Translations under genes and position numbers: made by a program | Assembly (NCBI GenBank): GCA_045047085.1 | Contig: JASFYT010000031.1 | Span: 7,809-71,808, forward strand | Direction of reading: 5' to 3' | Origin: GCA-2401155 sp045047085 | Lineage (GTDB): Bacteria; Pseudomonadota; Alphaproteobacteria; Rhizobiales; Rhizobiaceae | DNA: 64,000 nt | The notes under the pieces: generated by a model | What the model was told of the DNA's origin: nothing | The model's database searches: none | The model's input: only the letters and a program-made list of their open reading frames with translations | Shown here: positions 35,529 through 44,564 of the stretch, piece by piece | Numbering within the stretch: position 1 is the stretch's first letter | Layout of the letters: the number at the start of each line of letters is the position of its first letter

Positions 35529-37298
35529 ATGTATCGCGCACCCGTTTCAGATATTGCCCACACCCTAAAGAACGTAGCAGGTATGTCCGCAGCTATAAAT
35601 GACGGAATTTTTGGCGATCTGGACGAGGATATTGTTGACGCGGTGCTGGAAGAAGCGGGTAAATTTGCCTCCAATCAACTTGCCCCGCTCAATACCGTGG
35701 GCGACGAACATGGCGCGACTCTGAACGATGGCGTTGTTACAACCGCCCCGGGTTGGAAAGACGTCTATCATGCGTGGATAGAAGGTGGCTGGAATGGCAT
35801 CGCCGGACCAGAAGAGTTTGGCGGCCAGGGCCTTCCGATCATGATGGCAATTGCGGTCTCTGAAATGTGGAACTCGGCCAATATGGCCTTTGGCCTTTGC
35901 CCTTTGCTTACCATCGGTGCTGTTGAAGCATTGCACAAGCATGGTTCGGATGAACTGAAATCCACCTATCTTGAAAAACTCGTTACCGGTGAATGGACCG
36001 GCACGATGAATTTAACGGAGCCGGGTGCCGGTTCTGATTTAAGTGCTCTTAAAGCGAAAGCCGAACGTGCCGATGACGGCACTTACCGGATTTTCGGGCA
36101 GAAGATTTTTATCACCTATGGCGACCATGAGATGACGGATAATATCTGCCATCTGGTGTTGGCCCGCTTGCCCGATGCACCTGCTGGCACGCGCGGCATA
36201 TCACTTTTCCTCGTGCCTAAATATATGGTTGGTTCGGACGGCAGAATTGGTGTGCGCAATGATGTTTTTTGTCATAGTCTGGAACATAAACTCGGCATTC
36301 ACGGGTCTCCCACCTGCACGATGATTTTCGGCGACGGCTTTGACGGCAATAAACCCGGAGCAATTGGCTATTTGATTGGCGAAGAAAATCGTGGCCTCGC
36401 TTGTATGTTCACCATGATGAATAATGCCCGTCTTAATGTGGGTACGCAGGGTGTGGCGATAGCCGAGGCGGCCTATCAGCACGCGCTCGCTTATGCCCAT
36501 GAGCGCAAGCAGGGAAAATCGGACGAATATTCCGGCGAGGGCATGAGCCCGATCGTTGAACATCCTGATGTGATGCGAAATCTTTTGACGATGAAATCAA
36601 TGACACAGGCAGCGCGTGGTATTTGTTATTCATGTGCTTACGCACTGGATATGGCGAAAAATACCGAAGGCGATGAAGCTCGAAAATGGAATGAAATGGC
36701 CGGGCTGATGACCCCGATTGCCAAAGCATTCTCCACCGATATCGGCTGTGAAGTTGCAACGCTAGGTGTTCAAATTCACGGTGGCATGGGCTTTATCGAA
36801 GAAACGGGCGCGGCTCAATTCATGCGCGATGCCCGGATTAATCCAATCTATGAAGGCACGAATGGCATTCAGGCAATTGATCTTGTTGGTCGTAAATTGG
36901 GGCTATCGGGTGGCGAAGCAGTGACGAGTTATATTGCTGATTTGCGAAGGATTTCCAAGGCAGTGCGTGGAACCAATACGCCTGAATTTGGTGAGACCAC
37001 CGCAAAACTTGATACTGCAATCAACGCATTGGAAGAGACCACCAACTGGATTTTGGCGCAACTGGAAGCAGGCAATCAATCTCCAGTATTGGCTGGTGCT
37101 ACACCATATTTACGCCAATTTGGACTGGTTGCAGGCTGTGCCTATCTGGCGAAAGCTGGATTGAATGATGGACCGAGGGCAGAGCTTGCACGCTATTTTG
37201 CCGAGAATTTTCTGGATGAATGTATAGCACTTAAACAAAGCGTCACCGCAGGCCATGCAAGTTTGCTTGGTGCCCGTGCTTTGCTGGAACAACAATAG
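35529..37298 (+). CDS. Acyl-CoA dehydrogenase (long form with C-terminal extension)
   Basis: A 589-residue flavin dehydrogenase. The acyl-CoA dehydrogenase core is clear: GTMNLTEPGAGSDLSALKAKAE, IFGQKIFITYGDHEMTDN, HSLEHKLGIHGSPTCTM, NNARLNVGTQGVAIAEAAYQ and QIHGGMGFIEE...RDARINPIYEGTNGIQAIDLVGRK with the catalytic glutamate in YEGTNG. An extra C-terminal domain brings it to the size of the 3-methylmercaptopropionyl-CoA dehydrogenase (DmdC)-like group, but that group has many broad annotations and the substrate is uncertain. GAGGAG precedes ATG 35529. A crotonase gene follows after 11 bases, suggesting a beta-oxidation-like pair. Confidence 0.92.
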   Translation: MYRAPVSDIAHTLKNVAGMSAAINDGIFGDLDEDIVDAVLEEAGKFASNQLAPLNTVGDEHGATLNDGVVTTAPGWKDVYHAWIEGGWNGIAGPEEFGGQGLPIMMAIAVSEMWNSANMAFGLCPLLTIGAVEALHKHGSDELKSTYLEKLVTGEWTGTMNLTEPGAGSDLSALKAKAERADDGTYRIFGQKIFITYGDHEMTDNICHLVLARLPDAPAGTRGISLFLVPKYMVGSDGRIGVRNDVFCHSLEHKLGIHGSPTCTMIFGDGFDGNKPGAIGYLIGEENRGLACMFTMMNNARLNVGTQGVAIAEAAYQHALAYAHERKQGKSDEYSGEGMSPIVEHPDVMRNLLTMKSMTQAARGICYSCAYALDMAKNTEGDEARKWNEMAGLMTPIAKAFSTDIGCEVATLGVQIHGGMGFIEETGAAQFMRDARINPIYEGTNGIQAIDLVGRKLGLSGGEAVTSYIADLRRISKAVRGTNTPEFGETTAKLDTAINALEETTNWILAQLEAGNQSPVLAGATPYLRQFGLVAGCAYLAKAGLNDGPRAELARYFAENFLDECIALKQSVTAGHASLLGARALLEQQ

Positions 37299-37309
37299 GA
37301 ATTTCGAAT

Positions 37310-38062
37310 ATGAGCGACCATATTGCCATCGAACTTAACGGTGCCGTACAAATCATCCGCATGAACCGGCCGGACAAAAAGAACGCCCTCACAGCCGAGA
37401 TGTATGGCCAAATGTCTGATGGACTGAAAAATGCGTTTGATAATAATGCGGTAGGAGCTGTGTTAATTCTGGGTTGCCCCGGTGTCTTTTCTGCAGGCAA
37501 TGATATTGGTGATTTTATGAAAATTGCCATGAGCGGCAACCGTTCCTCTATGCAGGTATTTGATTTTCTTGAACAAATCATCATGGCGAAAAAACCAGTG
37601 ATTGCCGGAGTTGATGGTCTGTCGATTGGCATTGGCACAACTATGTTGCTCCATTGCGACTACGTGGTTGCCTCGGAACAAGCCACCTTCAAAACACCAT
37701 TTGTGGATTTAGGGCTTGTGCCGGAGGCTGGCTCCAGCCTGCTTGCACCTCGTTTGATGGGGCATCACCGGGCATTTGAACTTCTTGCTATGGGCAACAA
37801 ATTTAGCCCACAGGATGCACGGGACGCAGGCTTTGTGAATAGCATCGTGGCGCCGGACGCCTTGGAGCAAACTGCTCTTGATATCGCAACAAATATTGCT
37901 TCCAAGCCGCCGCAGGCGATGGAAACCACCCGCAAACTAATACGCGGTGACCGTTCTGATATTCTTGCCCGCATGAAGGAAGAGGCAGTGCTGTTCGGCG
38001 AGCGACTTGCCTCTGATGAAGCCAAACAGGCTTTCATGACATTTATGTCCAAAGGCAAATAA
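37310..38062 (+). CDS. Enoyl-CoA hydratase/isomerase (crotonase) family protein
   Basis: A 250-residue crotonase-fold protein. MNRPDKKNALTAEMYGQM is the typical N-terminal block; LGCPGVFSAGNDIGDFM forms the first oxyanion-hole and CoA-binding strand, and AGVDGLSIGIGTTMLLHCDYVVAS the second. FVDLGLVPEAGSSLLAPRLMG has a Glu at the position of one hydratase acid; the other acid (Glu144-equivalent) is not obvious, so isomerase or other chemistry is possible. Directly downstream of the acyl-CoA dehydrogenase and presumably co-expressed. Confidence 0.9.
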   Translation: MSDHIAIELNGAVQIIRMNRPDKKNALTAEMYGQMSDGLKNAFDNNAVGAVLILGCPGVFSAGNDIGDFMKIAMSGNRSSMQVFDFLEQIIMAKKPVIAGVDGLSIGIGTTMLLHCDYVVASEQATFKTPFVDLGLVPEAGSSLLAPRLMGHHRAFELLAMGNKFSPQDARDAGFVNSIVAPDALEQTALDIATNIASKPPQAMETTRKLIRGDRSDILARMKEEAVLFGERLASDEAKQAFMTFMSKGK

Positions 38063-38284
38063 TAGTCCCTAAATAGATTCATTATCAATTTACCAATCCC
38101 GATAAGCCTTCGATAACCACGTGGCAGGTTAAGGGATTGTTGACTCCGTTTGTTAGGTAAATTCGGAGCAGTCGCCTGCTATATTCTCCTCAACACGGAC
38201 CAATAAAAACAAAAAACAATCCCCGTGTTAATTCAGAAGACCTGACACAGAATTGGGCTCTGAAGGAGACAGAGAGGCATACTA

Positions 38285-38821
38285 ATGGCTGCACACGCCA
38301 TCCAGAATTGGGCTGGTCGGGATATCCGGCTTGACCCTTTTCACCTTCCCCATAATGTTAGAAGTGACAGCTCGCTTTCCTATTCTATCGATCGCGACGG
38401 GGTTGAAATGCAGCGGGGCGGCTCGCCAACTTCCATAAAGCTGCCAACCCATAGTTTCAAAGGAATTGCTGCACGTGCAGTGGAAACCGATGATGGCGGC
38501 ATGCTGGTAACGCTCGAACTACACCACGCAGATTCAGAATTATGCATACCGGTTCTGGTGACAGACAACATGGATGATATTGCTGCTGATTGGCATGCAT
38601 GGAGCCGGGTTTTATCCCTGCCGATGCTTATTCTTGACGCAAATAATTCAGCCAGCACAGTGCGCAAGTTGTTGGGAGAGATCATGGTTGAAGAACCAAT
38701 CGAGCGCCGTAAGCGTTTTCGCACGGTCAGACATCGCCCGAATTTCCTGCGCCGTCGCAAAATTGGTGTTGTGGGAAAAGTTGAGCGTCTGAGTGCTTCT
38801 GAAATCATTGCACGTCGATAG
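38285..38821 (+). CDS. DUF6101 family protein
   Basis: A 178-residue protein of a family restricted largely to Hyphomicrobiales. It begins with a block around RDIRLDPFHLPHNV, has a PilZ-sized beta-rich middle (SFKGIAARAVETDDGG, VTLELHHADSELCIPV) and ends in a very basic tail (RRKRFRTVRHRPNFLRRRK). No signal peptide or catalytic motif. Function unknown; the basic tail suggests nucleic-acid or anionic-lipid contact. It converges on ubiA, 10 bases apart, an arrangement typical of the order. A 222-base non-coding leader precedes it. Confidence 0.82.
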   Translation: MAAHAIQNWAGRDIRLDPFHLPHNVRSDSSLSYSIDRDGVEMQRGGSPTSIKLPTHSFKGIAARAVETDDGGMLVTLELHHADSELCIPVLVTDNMDDIAADWHAWSRVLSLPMLILDANNSASTVRKLLGEIMVEEPIERRKRFRTVRHRPNFLRRRKIGVVGKVERLSASEIIARR

Positions 38822-38831
38822 AGACTAAGCC

Positions 38832-39764
38832 TCAAACAATCGATAAACAAATCCCGATAAAGAATATCCAGCCAAATTGCGTGTTGGATTTAAATAATTG
38901 TAGACATTGGGCTGCATCTTCGATGCGCAAGCGCACAATTTGCCATGCTAGATGTCCTGCACCAATCGCTAAGCCTGCATAGGCCGGCCATCCTACATCT
39001 GCCATGAACATGCTGGCAGCGAAAAGCACCAGCGCGCCTGAATAGAGCAAAACTAGCGCCATTTTAGTTTTATCACCGAACAACCTGGCGGTAGATTTCA
39101 CTCCTACCAGTGCATCATCTTCCAAATCCTGATGGGCGTACATCGTGTCGTAACCAATCACCCACATGATGCATCCGATATAAAGCAGCGCCGGAGCCAA
39201 ATTCACCGAGCCGAATATAGACGACCAACCAACCCATGCGCCCCAGGAGAATGCAAAGCCCAAAAACAGTTGCGGCCAGTACGTTATGCGCTTCATGAAG
39301 GGATAAATAACAATCGTCACCACGGACAGAAAGCCGAGCAATACCGTCTGGAAATTGAATTGCAAAAGCACGATAAAACCGATCAGCAATTGCAGGCTCA
39401 TAAACATCTTTGCCTGAGATCGGTTCACTCTACCGGAAGGCAATGGCCGCGAACGGGTACGTGCAACCTTGTTATCGATTTCCTCATCGACCAAATCATT
39501 ATAAGTGCACCCTGCCCCGCGCATGGCAATAGCGCCGAGCATGAACAACGCCAGATATTTAGTCATTAAAATCAAATCTGCATTGCCGCTCGCGCTCATG
39601 GCAAGGGCCAGCGACCACCAGCAAGGCCACATCAACAACCACCAGCCAATCGGGCGTTCCCAACGTGCCAGTTGCGCGTAGGGCCAAAGCCAGTTTGGTA
39701 ATAGTCGGTAGACCCAGCTATCGGGAAGGGCGTCAGCGACTTTGATTTCAGAACTGTTTGTCAT
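38832..39764 (-). CDS. ubiA: 4-hydroxybenzoate polyprenyltransferase
   Basis: A 310-residue polytopic membrane enzyme attaching the polyprenyl tail to 4-hydroxybenzoate in ubiquinone synthesis. The first aspartate motif is CTYNDLVDEEIDNKVARTRSRPLPSG and the second is DTMYAHQDLEDDALVGVKSTA, both intact. Eight to nine hydrophobic helices are visible. Its isoprenoid substrate would come from the polyprenyl diphosphate synthase at 48 kb. It is divergent from purD with 89 bases between. Confidence 0.96.
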   Translation of the reverse strand: MTNSSEIKVADALPDSWVYRLLPNWLWPYAQLARWERPIGWWLLMWPCWWSLALAMSASGNADLILMTKYLALFMLGAIAMRGAGCTYNDLVDEEIDNKVARTRSRPLPSGRVNRSQAKMFMSLQLLIGFIVLLQFNFQTVLLGFLSVVTIVIYPFMKRITYWPQLFLGFAFSWGAWVGWSSIFGSVNLAPALLYIGCIMWVIGYDTMYAHQDLEDDALVGVKSTARLFGDKTKMALVLLYSGALVLFAASMFMADVGWPAYAGLAIGAGHLAWQIVRLRIEDAAQCLQLFKSNTQFGWIFFIGICLSIV

Positions 39765-39853
39765 CCCTGAAAGCTGTGGACGCTTGGGCTAAATTGGTCA
39801 AGGGCAATCAAAGCGTGCTACCTGAATGGCAATAAAAACTTGGAAAATGTTTG

Positions 39854-41128
39854 ATGAATATCCTGTTGATAGGTTCTGGTGGCCGCGAGCATGCAATGGC
39901 ATGGAAACTGGTGCAATCTCCGCAATTGGAAACGCTTTATTGCGCACCGGGGAATGCAGGCATTGCCCAAGTGGCTGAATGCGTAGCGCTGGATATCTCA
40001 AATCACCAACAGATCATTGAATTCTGCCGTGATAATGATGTTTCCTTTGTCATTGTTGGGCCGGAAGGTCCGTTGGTTGCGGGTATTATTGATGCGCTGG
40101 AGGCTGCTGATATTTTTGCCTTCGGTCCGACGGCCGCTGCGGCGCAACTGGAGGGTTCCAAAGGTTTCACCAAGGATTTATGCGCGGAATTCAACATTCC
40201 GACTGCGGCTTATCAATGCTTCAACAACGCGCCTAAGGCCAAAAATTATGTCCGTGAAATGGGCGCACCGATTGTCATCAAGGCAGATGGTTTGGCAGCT
40301 GGTAAAGGCGTGATCATGGCGATGTCCATCGAACAAGCGCTGGATGCAATCGACGATTGTTTTGAGGGCGCATTTGGTGACGCTGGTTACGAGGTTGTGA
40401 TCGAAGAATTCCTTGAAGGGGAAGAGGTAAGTTTGTTTGCATTTTGCGATGGCCAGACCGCTTTATTGATGGGGACCGCTCAAGATCACAAGCGCGTTGG
40501 TGAAGGCGATACGGGGCCCAATACCGGCGGCATGGGCGCTTATTCCCCTGCGACCATTATGGATCAGGCAATGATTGATGAGGTGATGGGCGAGATCATC
40601 GTACCTACCCTTGCGGGAATGCATTCGCGTGGTATGCCGTTCAAAGGCATCCTTTTTGCTGGCCTGATGCTAACTGAAGACGGACCGCAACTGATTGAAT
40701 ATAATGTGCGTTTTGGCGATCCGGAAACACAAGTCATTTTGCCCCGGCTGAAATCTGATTTGCTTGAATTAATGATTGCCTCGGTTGACAACTCCCTACT
40801 GGAAGTTGAGGCGGAGTGGAGTGAAGACACTGCACTCACGGTGGTACTTGCCTCCAAGGGCTATCCGGGACGCTACGAAAAAGGTACAGAAATTCACGAC
40901 CTTGATAAGGCTAAAGCCGATAACATTGAGATTTTCCATGCGGGCACTGCTGAAAATGATGGCAAGCTGACAGCCATTGGCGGGCGTGTTTTGAATATTA
41001 CGGCATTGGGGTCTTCGGTCAGCAAAGCGCAGGCAGATGCCTATGCAGCAATTGATAAAATTGACTGGTCGAATGGCTTTTGTCGCTCGGATATTGGCTG
41101 GCGGGCAATTGCTCGCGAGAAAGGATAA
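39854..41128 (+). CDS. purD: Phosphoribosylamine--glycine ligase (GAR synthetase)
   Basis: A 424-residue ATP-grasp enzyme, second step of purine synthesis. NILLIGSGGREHAMAWKL starts the N domain; VIVGPEGPLVAGI, PIVIKADGLAAGKGVIMA (ATP-grasp lysine), EVVIEEFLEGEEVSLFAF, DHKRVGEGDTGPNTGGMGAYSP and YNVRFGDPETQVILPRL follow in order. I use ATG 39854; the codon before it is an in-frame TTG. A small membrane-protein gene begins 2 bases after its stop. Confidence 0.97.
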   Translation: MNILLIGSGGREHAMAWKLVQSPQLETLYCAPGNAGIAQVAECVALDISNHQQIIEFCRDNDVSFVIVGPEGPLVAGIIDALEAADIFAFGPTAAAAQLEGSKGFTKDLCAEFNIPTAAYQCFNNAPKAKNYVREMGAPIVIKADGLAAGKGVIMAMSIEQALDAIDDCFEGAFGDAGYEVVIEEFLEGEEVSLFAFCDGQTALLMGTAQDHKRVGEGDTGPNTGGMGAYSPATIMDQAMIDEVMGEIIVPTLAGMHSRGMPFKGILFAGLMLTEDGPQLIEYNVRFGDPETQVILPRLKSDLLELMIASVDNSLLEVEAEWSEDTALTVVLASKGYPGRYEKGTEIHDLDKAKADNIEIFHAGTAENDGKLTAIGGRVLNITALGSSVSKAQADAYAAIDKIDWSNGFCRSDIGWRAIAREKG

Positions 41129-41130
41129 TT

Positions 41131-41547
41131 ATGTTTATTCTGCTTAAGATTATTCATATCGGTGCGTTGATGTTTGGCTCAGTCGCAAGTCTCGGTAATT
41201 TATATATGATGTTTGCCAAGGGGCCGCATGATTTGCCCTCGCCGGCATTTGCCAACAAGCTGCGCTATTTGTTCCGCATCACCGGACTGATCGCAATATT
41301 GGCATTGTGGATTACCGGACCGATGTTGATGATCATCAAATACGGACCATGGATCGATGGCAGTGCGTTTTCGGCAAAAATTGGTTTTGCTACGTTGCTT
41401 TTGCTCATTATCAGCTTTTTGAATTTACTGGCATGGCGCTCGAAATCGCCTCACAAAGGACCGCCATCCTATGTGCCGGCACTACTGATTATTGCAGCAA
41501 TCTCACTATTCTCGGCAATGATTTCCGCCACTATCGCCTTCAGCTAG
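41131..41547 (+). CDS. Small four-helix membrane protein, function unknown
   Basis: A 138-residue protein with four predicted transmembrane helices: FILLKIIHIGALMFGSVASL, LFRITGLIAILALWITGPML, IGFATLLLLIISFLNLLAW and YVPALLIIAAISLFSAMISA. The His in the first helix (KIIHIGA) is reminiscent of small DUF2269/CopD-like membrane proteins, but I cannot assign a family firmly. ATG 41131 has AAAGGATAATT upstream and follows purD by 2 bases; the frame upstream to 41080 is inside purD. Its stop shares CTAG (41544-41547) with the convergent YtoQ gene. Confidence 0.78.
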   Translation: MFILLKIIHIGALMFGSVASLGNLYMMFAKGPHDLPSPAFANKLRYLFRITGLIAILALWITGPMLMIIKYGPWIDGSAFSAKIGFATLLLLIISFLNLLAWRSKSPHKGPPSYVPALLIIAAISLFSAMISATIAFS

Positions 41548-42011
41548 CTGGTATAACCAGCCAGTTCGCCTTTGATAACGTAGGTCAGCAGTTGTACCAC
41601 TTCTTCTGAAGTAACTGCGACAGCCAGTGCTGCGGCGTCAACTTCTTTCAAGGCGTGTTGATGATCCGGGCCGTGCATTACTATGGTTGGTTTGTTCAGC
41701 GCTGCGGCATAACCTGCATCAAATGCTGCGTTCCATTGTTTGTATTTTTCGCCGAAACGCACGACGACCACATCCGCTTCGCCGATCAATGTTCTGGTAC
41801 GGATGGCGTTTAATTGCGCGCCTTTATGATCGTGCCAGAATTTGTTCGGCTCTTCGCCCAGAATTGCAACGCCGCAATCATCCGATGCTTCGTGGTGGGT
41901 GACGGGGCCTGCAAACTCTACTGGCAAATCAGCAGCTTTCGCGCCAGCTTCTATTTGTTCGCGCCAATCGGAATGGATCTCGCCTGATAGATAAATTTTC
42001 CAGATTTTCAT
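41544..42011 (-). CDS. YtoQ family protein
   Basis: A 155-residue cytosolic protein of the YtoQ family, related in fold to nucleoside 2-deoxyribosyltransferases. Seen: KIYLSGEIHSDWREQI, FAGPVTHHEASDDCG, NAIRTRTLIGEADVVVVRFGEKYKQWNAAFDAGYAAAL and a short C-terminal block. No function is established for YtoQ. AAAGGAATTATT precedes ATG 42011. It lies 15 bases after glyS start-to-stop order on the same strand, so it may be the last gene of the glyQ-glyS transcript. Confidence 0.88.
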   Translation of the reverse strand: MKIWKIYLSGEIHSDWREQIEAGAKAADLPVEFAGPVTHHEASDDCGVAILGEEPNKFWHDHKGAQLNAIRTRTLIGEADVVVVRFGEKYKQWNAAFDAGYAAALNKPTIVMHGPDHQHALKEVDAAALAVAVTSEEVVQLLTYVIKGELAGYTS

Positions 42012-42026
42012 AATAATTCCTTTTGT

Positions 42027-44132
42027 TTAGCCGCTGATTTTACTGAAATCGGCGACCATGGAAGTGGCAAGCCGGATGCGATTTAGAAGCGCCAGACGGT
42101 TAAGGCGGATTTGCGGGTCGTCGTCATTAACTAGTACATTTTCGAAGAAGGAATCAATCGGTTCGCGCAAAGTGGCGAGTGCCGACATGGCGGATGCGAA
42201 ATCTTCTGATTGTATCGCTTCAACGGCATTTTTTTCCAGCTCATTTAGGCGAGTGTTCAGTTCTATTTCTGAATCTACTTTCAACAAATCATCTGAGATC
42301 GCCGTTGGAATTTCTGCACCTTTTTTCTCCTCGGCTGCGAGGATATTAGCGGCGCGTTTATAGCCTGCCAAAAGGTTGATGCCTTCTTCCGATTCAATCA
42401 ATTTTTGCAGGGCTTCTGCCTTGCGGGAGATGGTCAAGAGATCGTCTGATTCTGGTGTAATTACCGCGTCGATCAAATCATGGCGAATACCTTTGTCGCG
42501 CAGGTACACTTTTAAGCGGTCGTGGAAAAACGCCAACAAATCTGCCGCATCGTTTTTGGCTTCGCCCTTAAGCAGTTTGTCCATGCAATGATTGGCGGTT
42601 TCAAGAAGGTTTAATCGCACTTCGTTTTCAAGCACCAAGCGTATCACACCAAGTGCTGCACGGCGCAAGGCGAATGGATCTTTGCTGCCAGTGGGTTTTT
42701 CATCGATGGCCCAAAAACCAACCAGCGTATCAAGTTTATCTGCAAGCGCTACAGCAATAGAAACCGGATCTGTTGGTACGTCATCACCCGGTCCCTGAGG
42801 CTTGTAGTGATCTTCAATGGCTGCTGCGACAGAAGCGTCTTCTCCTGCCCGTTCGGCATAGTATCGGCCCATCAGGCCTTGCACTTCAGGGAATTCGTAG
42901 ACCATTGCGGAGTTCAAATCTGCCTTGGCAAGATTTGCTGCACGCTCCGCTTTCTCAGGATCAGCACCAACGGTTTCTGCCAGCTCTTTGGCCAGTGCCG
43001 CAATGCGTTTTACCCGCTCGCCCTGGGAACCAAGTTTGGCATGAAATGTCACGTGATCGAGTTTATCAACCCATGGCTTGAAGCCTTCATCTGAGGTTGC
43101 GATTTGCAGGTCGCTTTCCCAGAAGAACTTGGCATCAGAAATGCGTGCGTTCACCACCTTGCCATTGCCGCGAACGACCTCCGCTCCGCCATCAGACGGG
43201 ACAATGTTTGATACCAGCATGAAACGGTTTACGAGGTCGTTTGAATTTTGTTTTTTCAGCACGAAACATTTTTGGTTATCGCGGATGGTAAGCTGGATGA
43301 CTTCTCTTGGAATATCGAGAAAGTCTTCTTCAAACGTGCCCATCAGAACTGTTGGCCATTCCACCAGACCAGTAACTTCTTCCAGTAATCCTTTGTCTTC
43401 CACAAGATCAAAGCCTTGGGCGAAGGCCAGGTTTTGTGCATCCGCCAGAATAGTTTCCTTACGACGTTCTGCATCAATCATCACATGGGCTTTTTCGAGG
43501 CTTGCGGCGTAGTCTTCAAACCGCTTCACTGTGATTTCGCCTTCTGACATGAAGCGATGGCCGACGGTTTTGTTCCCGGATTTAATGCCGGCAATTTCGA
43601 ACGGTACAATCTCTGTTTCTTCGGTTTCGGGGCCGAAGGTGCACAGGATCGATTGTAATGGGCGCACCCATTTTAGCGCTCCGGCTTCTCGGCTTGCTTC
43701 ACCCCAGCGCATAGATTTTGGCCATGGGAAATTTTTGATGATATCCGGCATGACATCGGCGATGATATCCTGTGCATTACGCCCGGCAGTTTTGATCACC
43801 GCCACATAATAGTCGCCCTTTTTTGGGTCATTGTGGATTTCCGCATCTTCAACTGAGGCAAGCCCCGCCCCTCGTAAAAAGCCTTCAACCGCCTTTTCCG
43901 GTGCGTCGGTACGCGGCCCCTTGCGTTCGATTTTCAAGTCGGCGGATTTAGCGGTGAGCCCACGGATATCCAGCACCAGACGACGCGGCGTCCAGAATTC
44001 CTTGGCACCTTCATAGGTCAGACCCGCATCAACCAACGCGTTGGTCACAGCGCTACGAAAATCGCCCGCAGCTTTTCTCTGCATGCGGGCGGGTATTTCT
44101 TCGGATAGAAGTTCAAGTAGTAAATCAGGCAT
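42027..44132 (-). CDS. glyS: Glycine--tRNA ligase beta subunit
   Basis: A 701-residue beta subunit of the bacterial alpha2beta2 glycyl-tRNA synthetase. MPDLLLELLSEEIPARMQRKAA is the diagnostic start; GPRTDAPEKAVEGFLRGAG, VRPLQSILCTFG, GHRFMSEGEITV, LVEWPTVLMGTFEEDFLDIPREV and EFPEVQGLMGRYYAE follow, with an HD-like and anticodon-binding C-terminal region (DPFALRRAALGVIR). I use ATG 44132; the frame open to 44228 has no homology. Between it and glyQ lies a small exported-protein gene, an unusual insertion. Confidence 0.96.
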   Translation of the reverse strand: MPDLLLELLSEEIPARMQRKAAGDFRSAVTNALVDAGLTYEGAKEFWTPRRLVLDIRGLTAKSADLKIERKGPRTDAPEKAVEGFLRGAGLASVEDAEIHNDPKKGDYYVAVIKTAGRNAQDIIADVMPDIIKNFPWPKSMRWGEASREAGALKWVRPLQSILCTFGPETEETEIVPFEIAGIKSGNKTVGHRFMSEGEITVKRFEDYAASLEKAHVMIDAERRKETILADAQNLAFAQGFDLVEDKGLLEEVTGLVEWPTVLMGTFEEDFLDIPREVIQLTIRDNQKCFVLKKQNSNDLVNRFMLVSNIVPSDGGAEVVRGNGKVVNARISDAKFFWESDLQIATSDEGFKPWVDKLDHVTFHAKLGSQGERVKRIAALAKELAETVGADPEKAERAANLAKADLNSAMVYEFPEVQGLMGRYYAERAGEDASVAAAIEDHYKPQGPGDDVPTDPVSIAVALADKLDTLVGFWAIDEKPTGSKDPFALRRAALGVIRLVLENEVRLNLLETANHCMDKLLKGEAKNDAADLLAFFHDRLKVYLRDKGIRHDLIDAVITPESDDLLTISRKAEALQKLIESEEGINLLAGYKRAANILAAEEKKGAEIPTAISDDLLKVDSEIELNTRLNELEKNAVEAIQSEDFASAMSALATLREPIDSFFENVLVNDDDPQIRLNRLALLNRIRLATSMVADFSKISG

Positions 44133-44252
44133 AATGGTTGCGTCCCCGCATGCGGTTTTTTTAGTTGTACGTTCTCGCTTCGCTGTGAGCGCACGGGCGT
44201 GCGGGTATTGCTTCCAATAGGGCCTCAAATAAATCAGGCAATTCGATTGAAC
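44133..44252. other. Intergenic segment with GC-rich hairpins before glyS
   Basis: This 120-base gap between the small exported-protein gene and glyS holds CCGCATGCGG (44146-44155) followed on the plus strand by seven T, and CGCAC-GGGC-GTGCG (44190-44203). The string TTCTCGCTTCGCTGTGAGC (44172-44190) loosely recalls the repeat elements at 61.3 and 63.2 kb. The T-run is on the wrong strand to terminate the glyQ transcript. The hairpins could lower or process glyS mRNA. Confidence 0.35.
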
Positions 44253-44564
44253 CTATTTGGAGTACACAATCTCGCACTCGGTATTTGATGCCAATTCGCA
44301 TATTTCCAATGCGGCGGCGATGGCGTATTTATTGGTAGTCAGACCATAGGCCCAACCACAACGACTATTGTCGCTATTTGATGCAAAAGCATAGTGACCT
44401 GGTAGCCATTCTGGCTGATGGGCAGCTCTTACTTCGCAAACTGCCGCACGAATTCCACGGCTAACATCACCAAATTGATATTCAGCTTGTGCAGGTGCTA
44501 TGACAAGGATTGATACAGCGCTTGCAGTAATCACAGTTTTCAAAATCAAATTAGATATTTTCAT
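44253..44564 (-). CDS. Small exported cysteine-containing protein (DUF4189-like)
   Basis: A 103-residue protein with a signal peptide (LILKTVITASAVSILVIAPAQA, cleavage before EYQFGD). The mature domain has four cysteines (AAVCEV, SRCGWAYG, LEICEL, TECEIV) and a pattern CGWAxG..T...A...ALEIC.....C that resembles DUF4189, a family of periplasmic domains without known function. Its ATG overlaps the glyQ stop (ATGA, 44561-44564) with GGGAGATGAATT as the binding site, so it is translationally coupled to a tRNA synthetase gene. Why an exported protein sits between glyQ and glyS is unexplained. Confidence 0.72.
   Translation of the reverse strand: MKISNLILKTVITASAVSILVIAPAQAEYQFGDVSRGIRAAVCEVRAAHQPEWLPGHYAFASNSDNSRCGWAYGLTTNKYAIAAALEICELASNTECEIVYSK

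Noticed and set aside
44146..44162. CCGCATGCGG plus T7 as a terminator in the glyQ-glyS gap
   Set aside because: The T-run is on the plus strand while all flanking genes are on the minus strand, so it cannot act as a terminator for them; recorded only as part of the intergenic segment.
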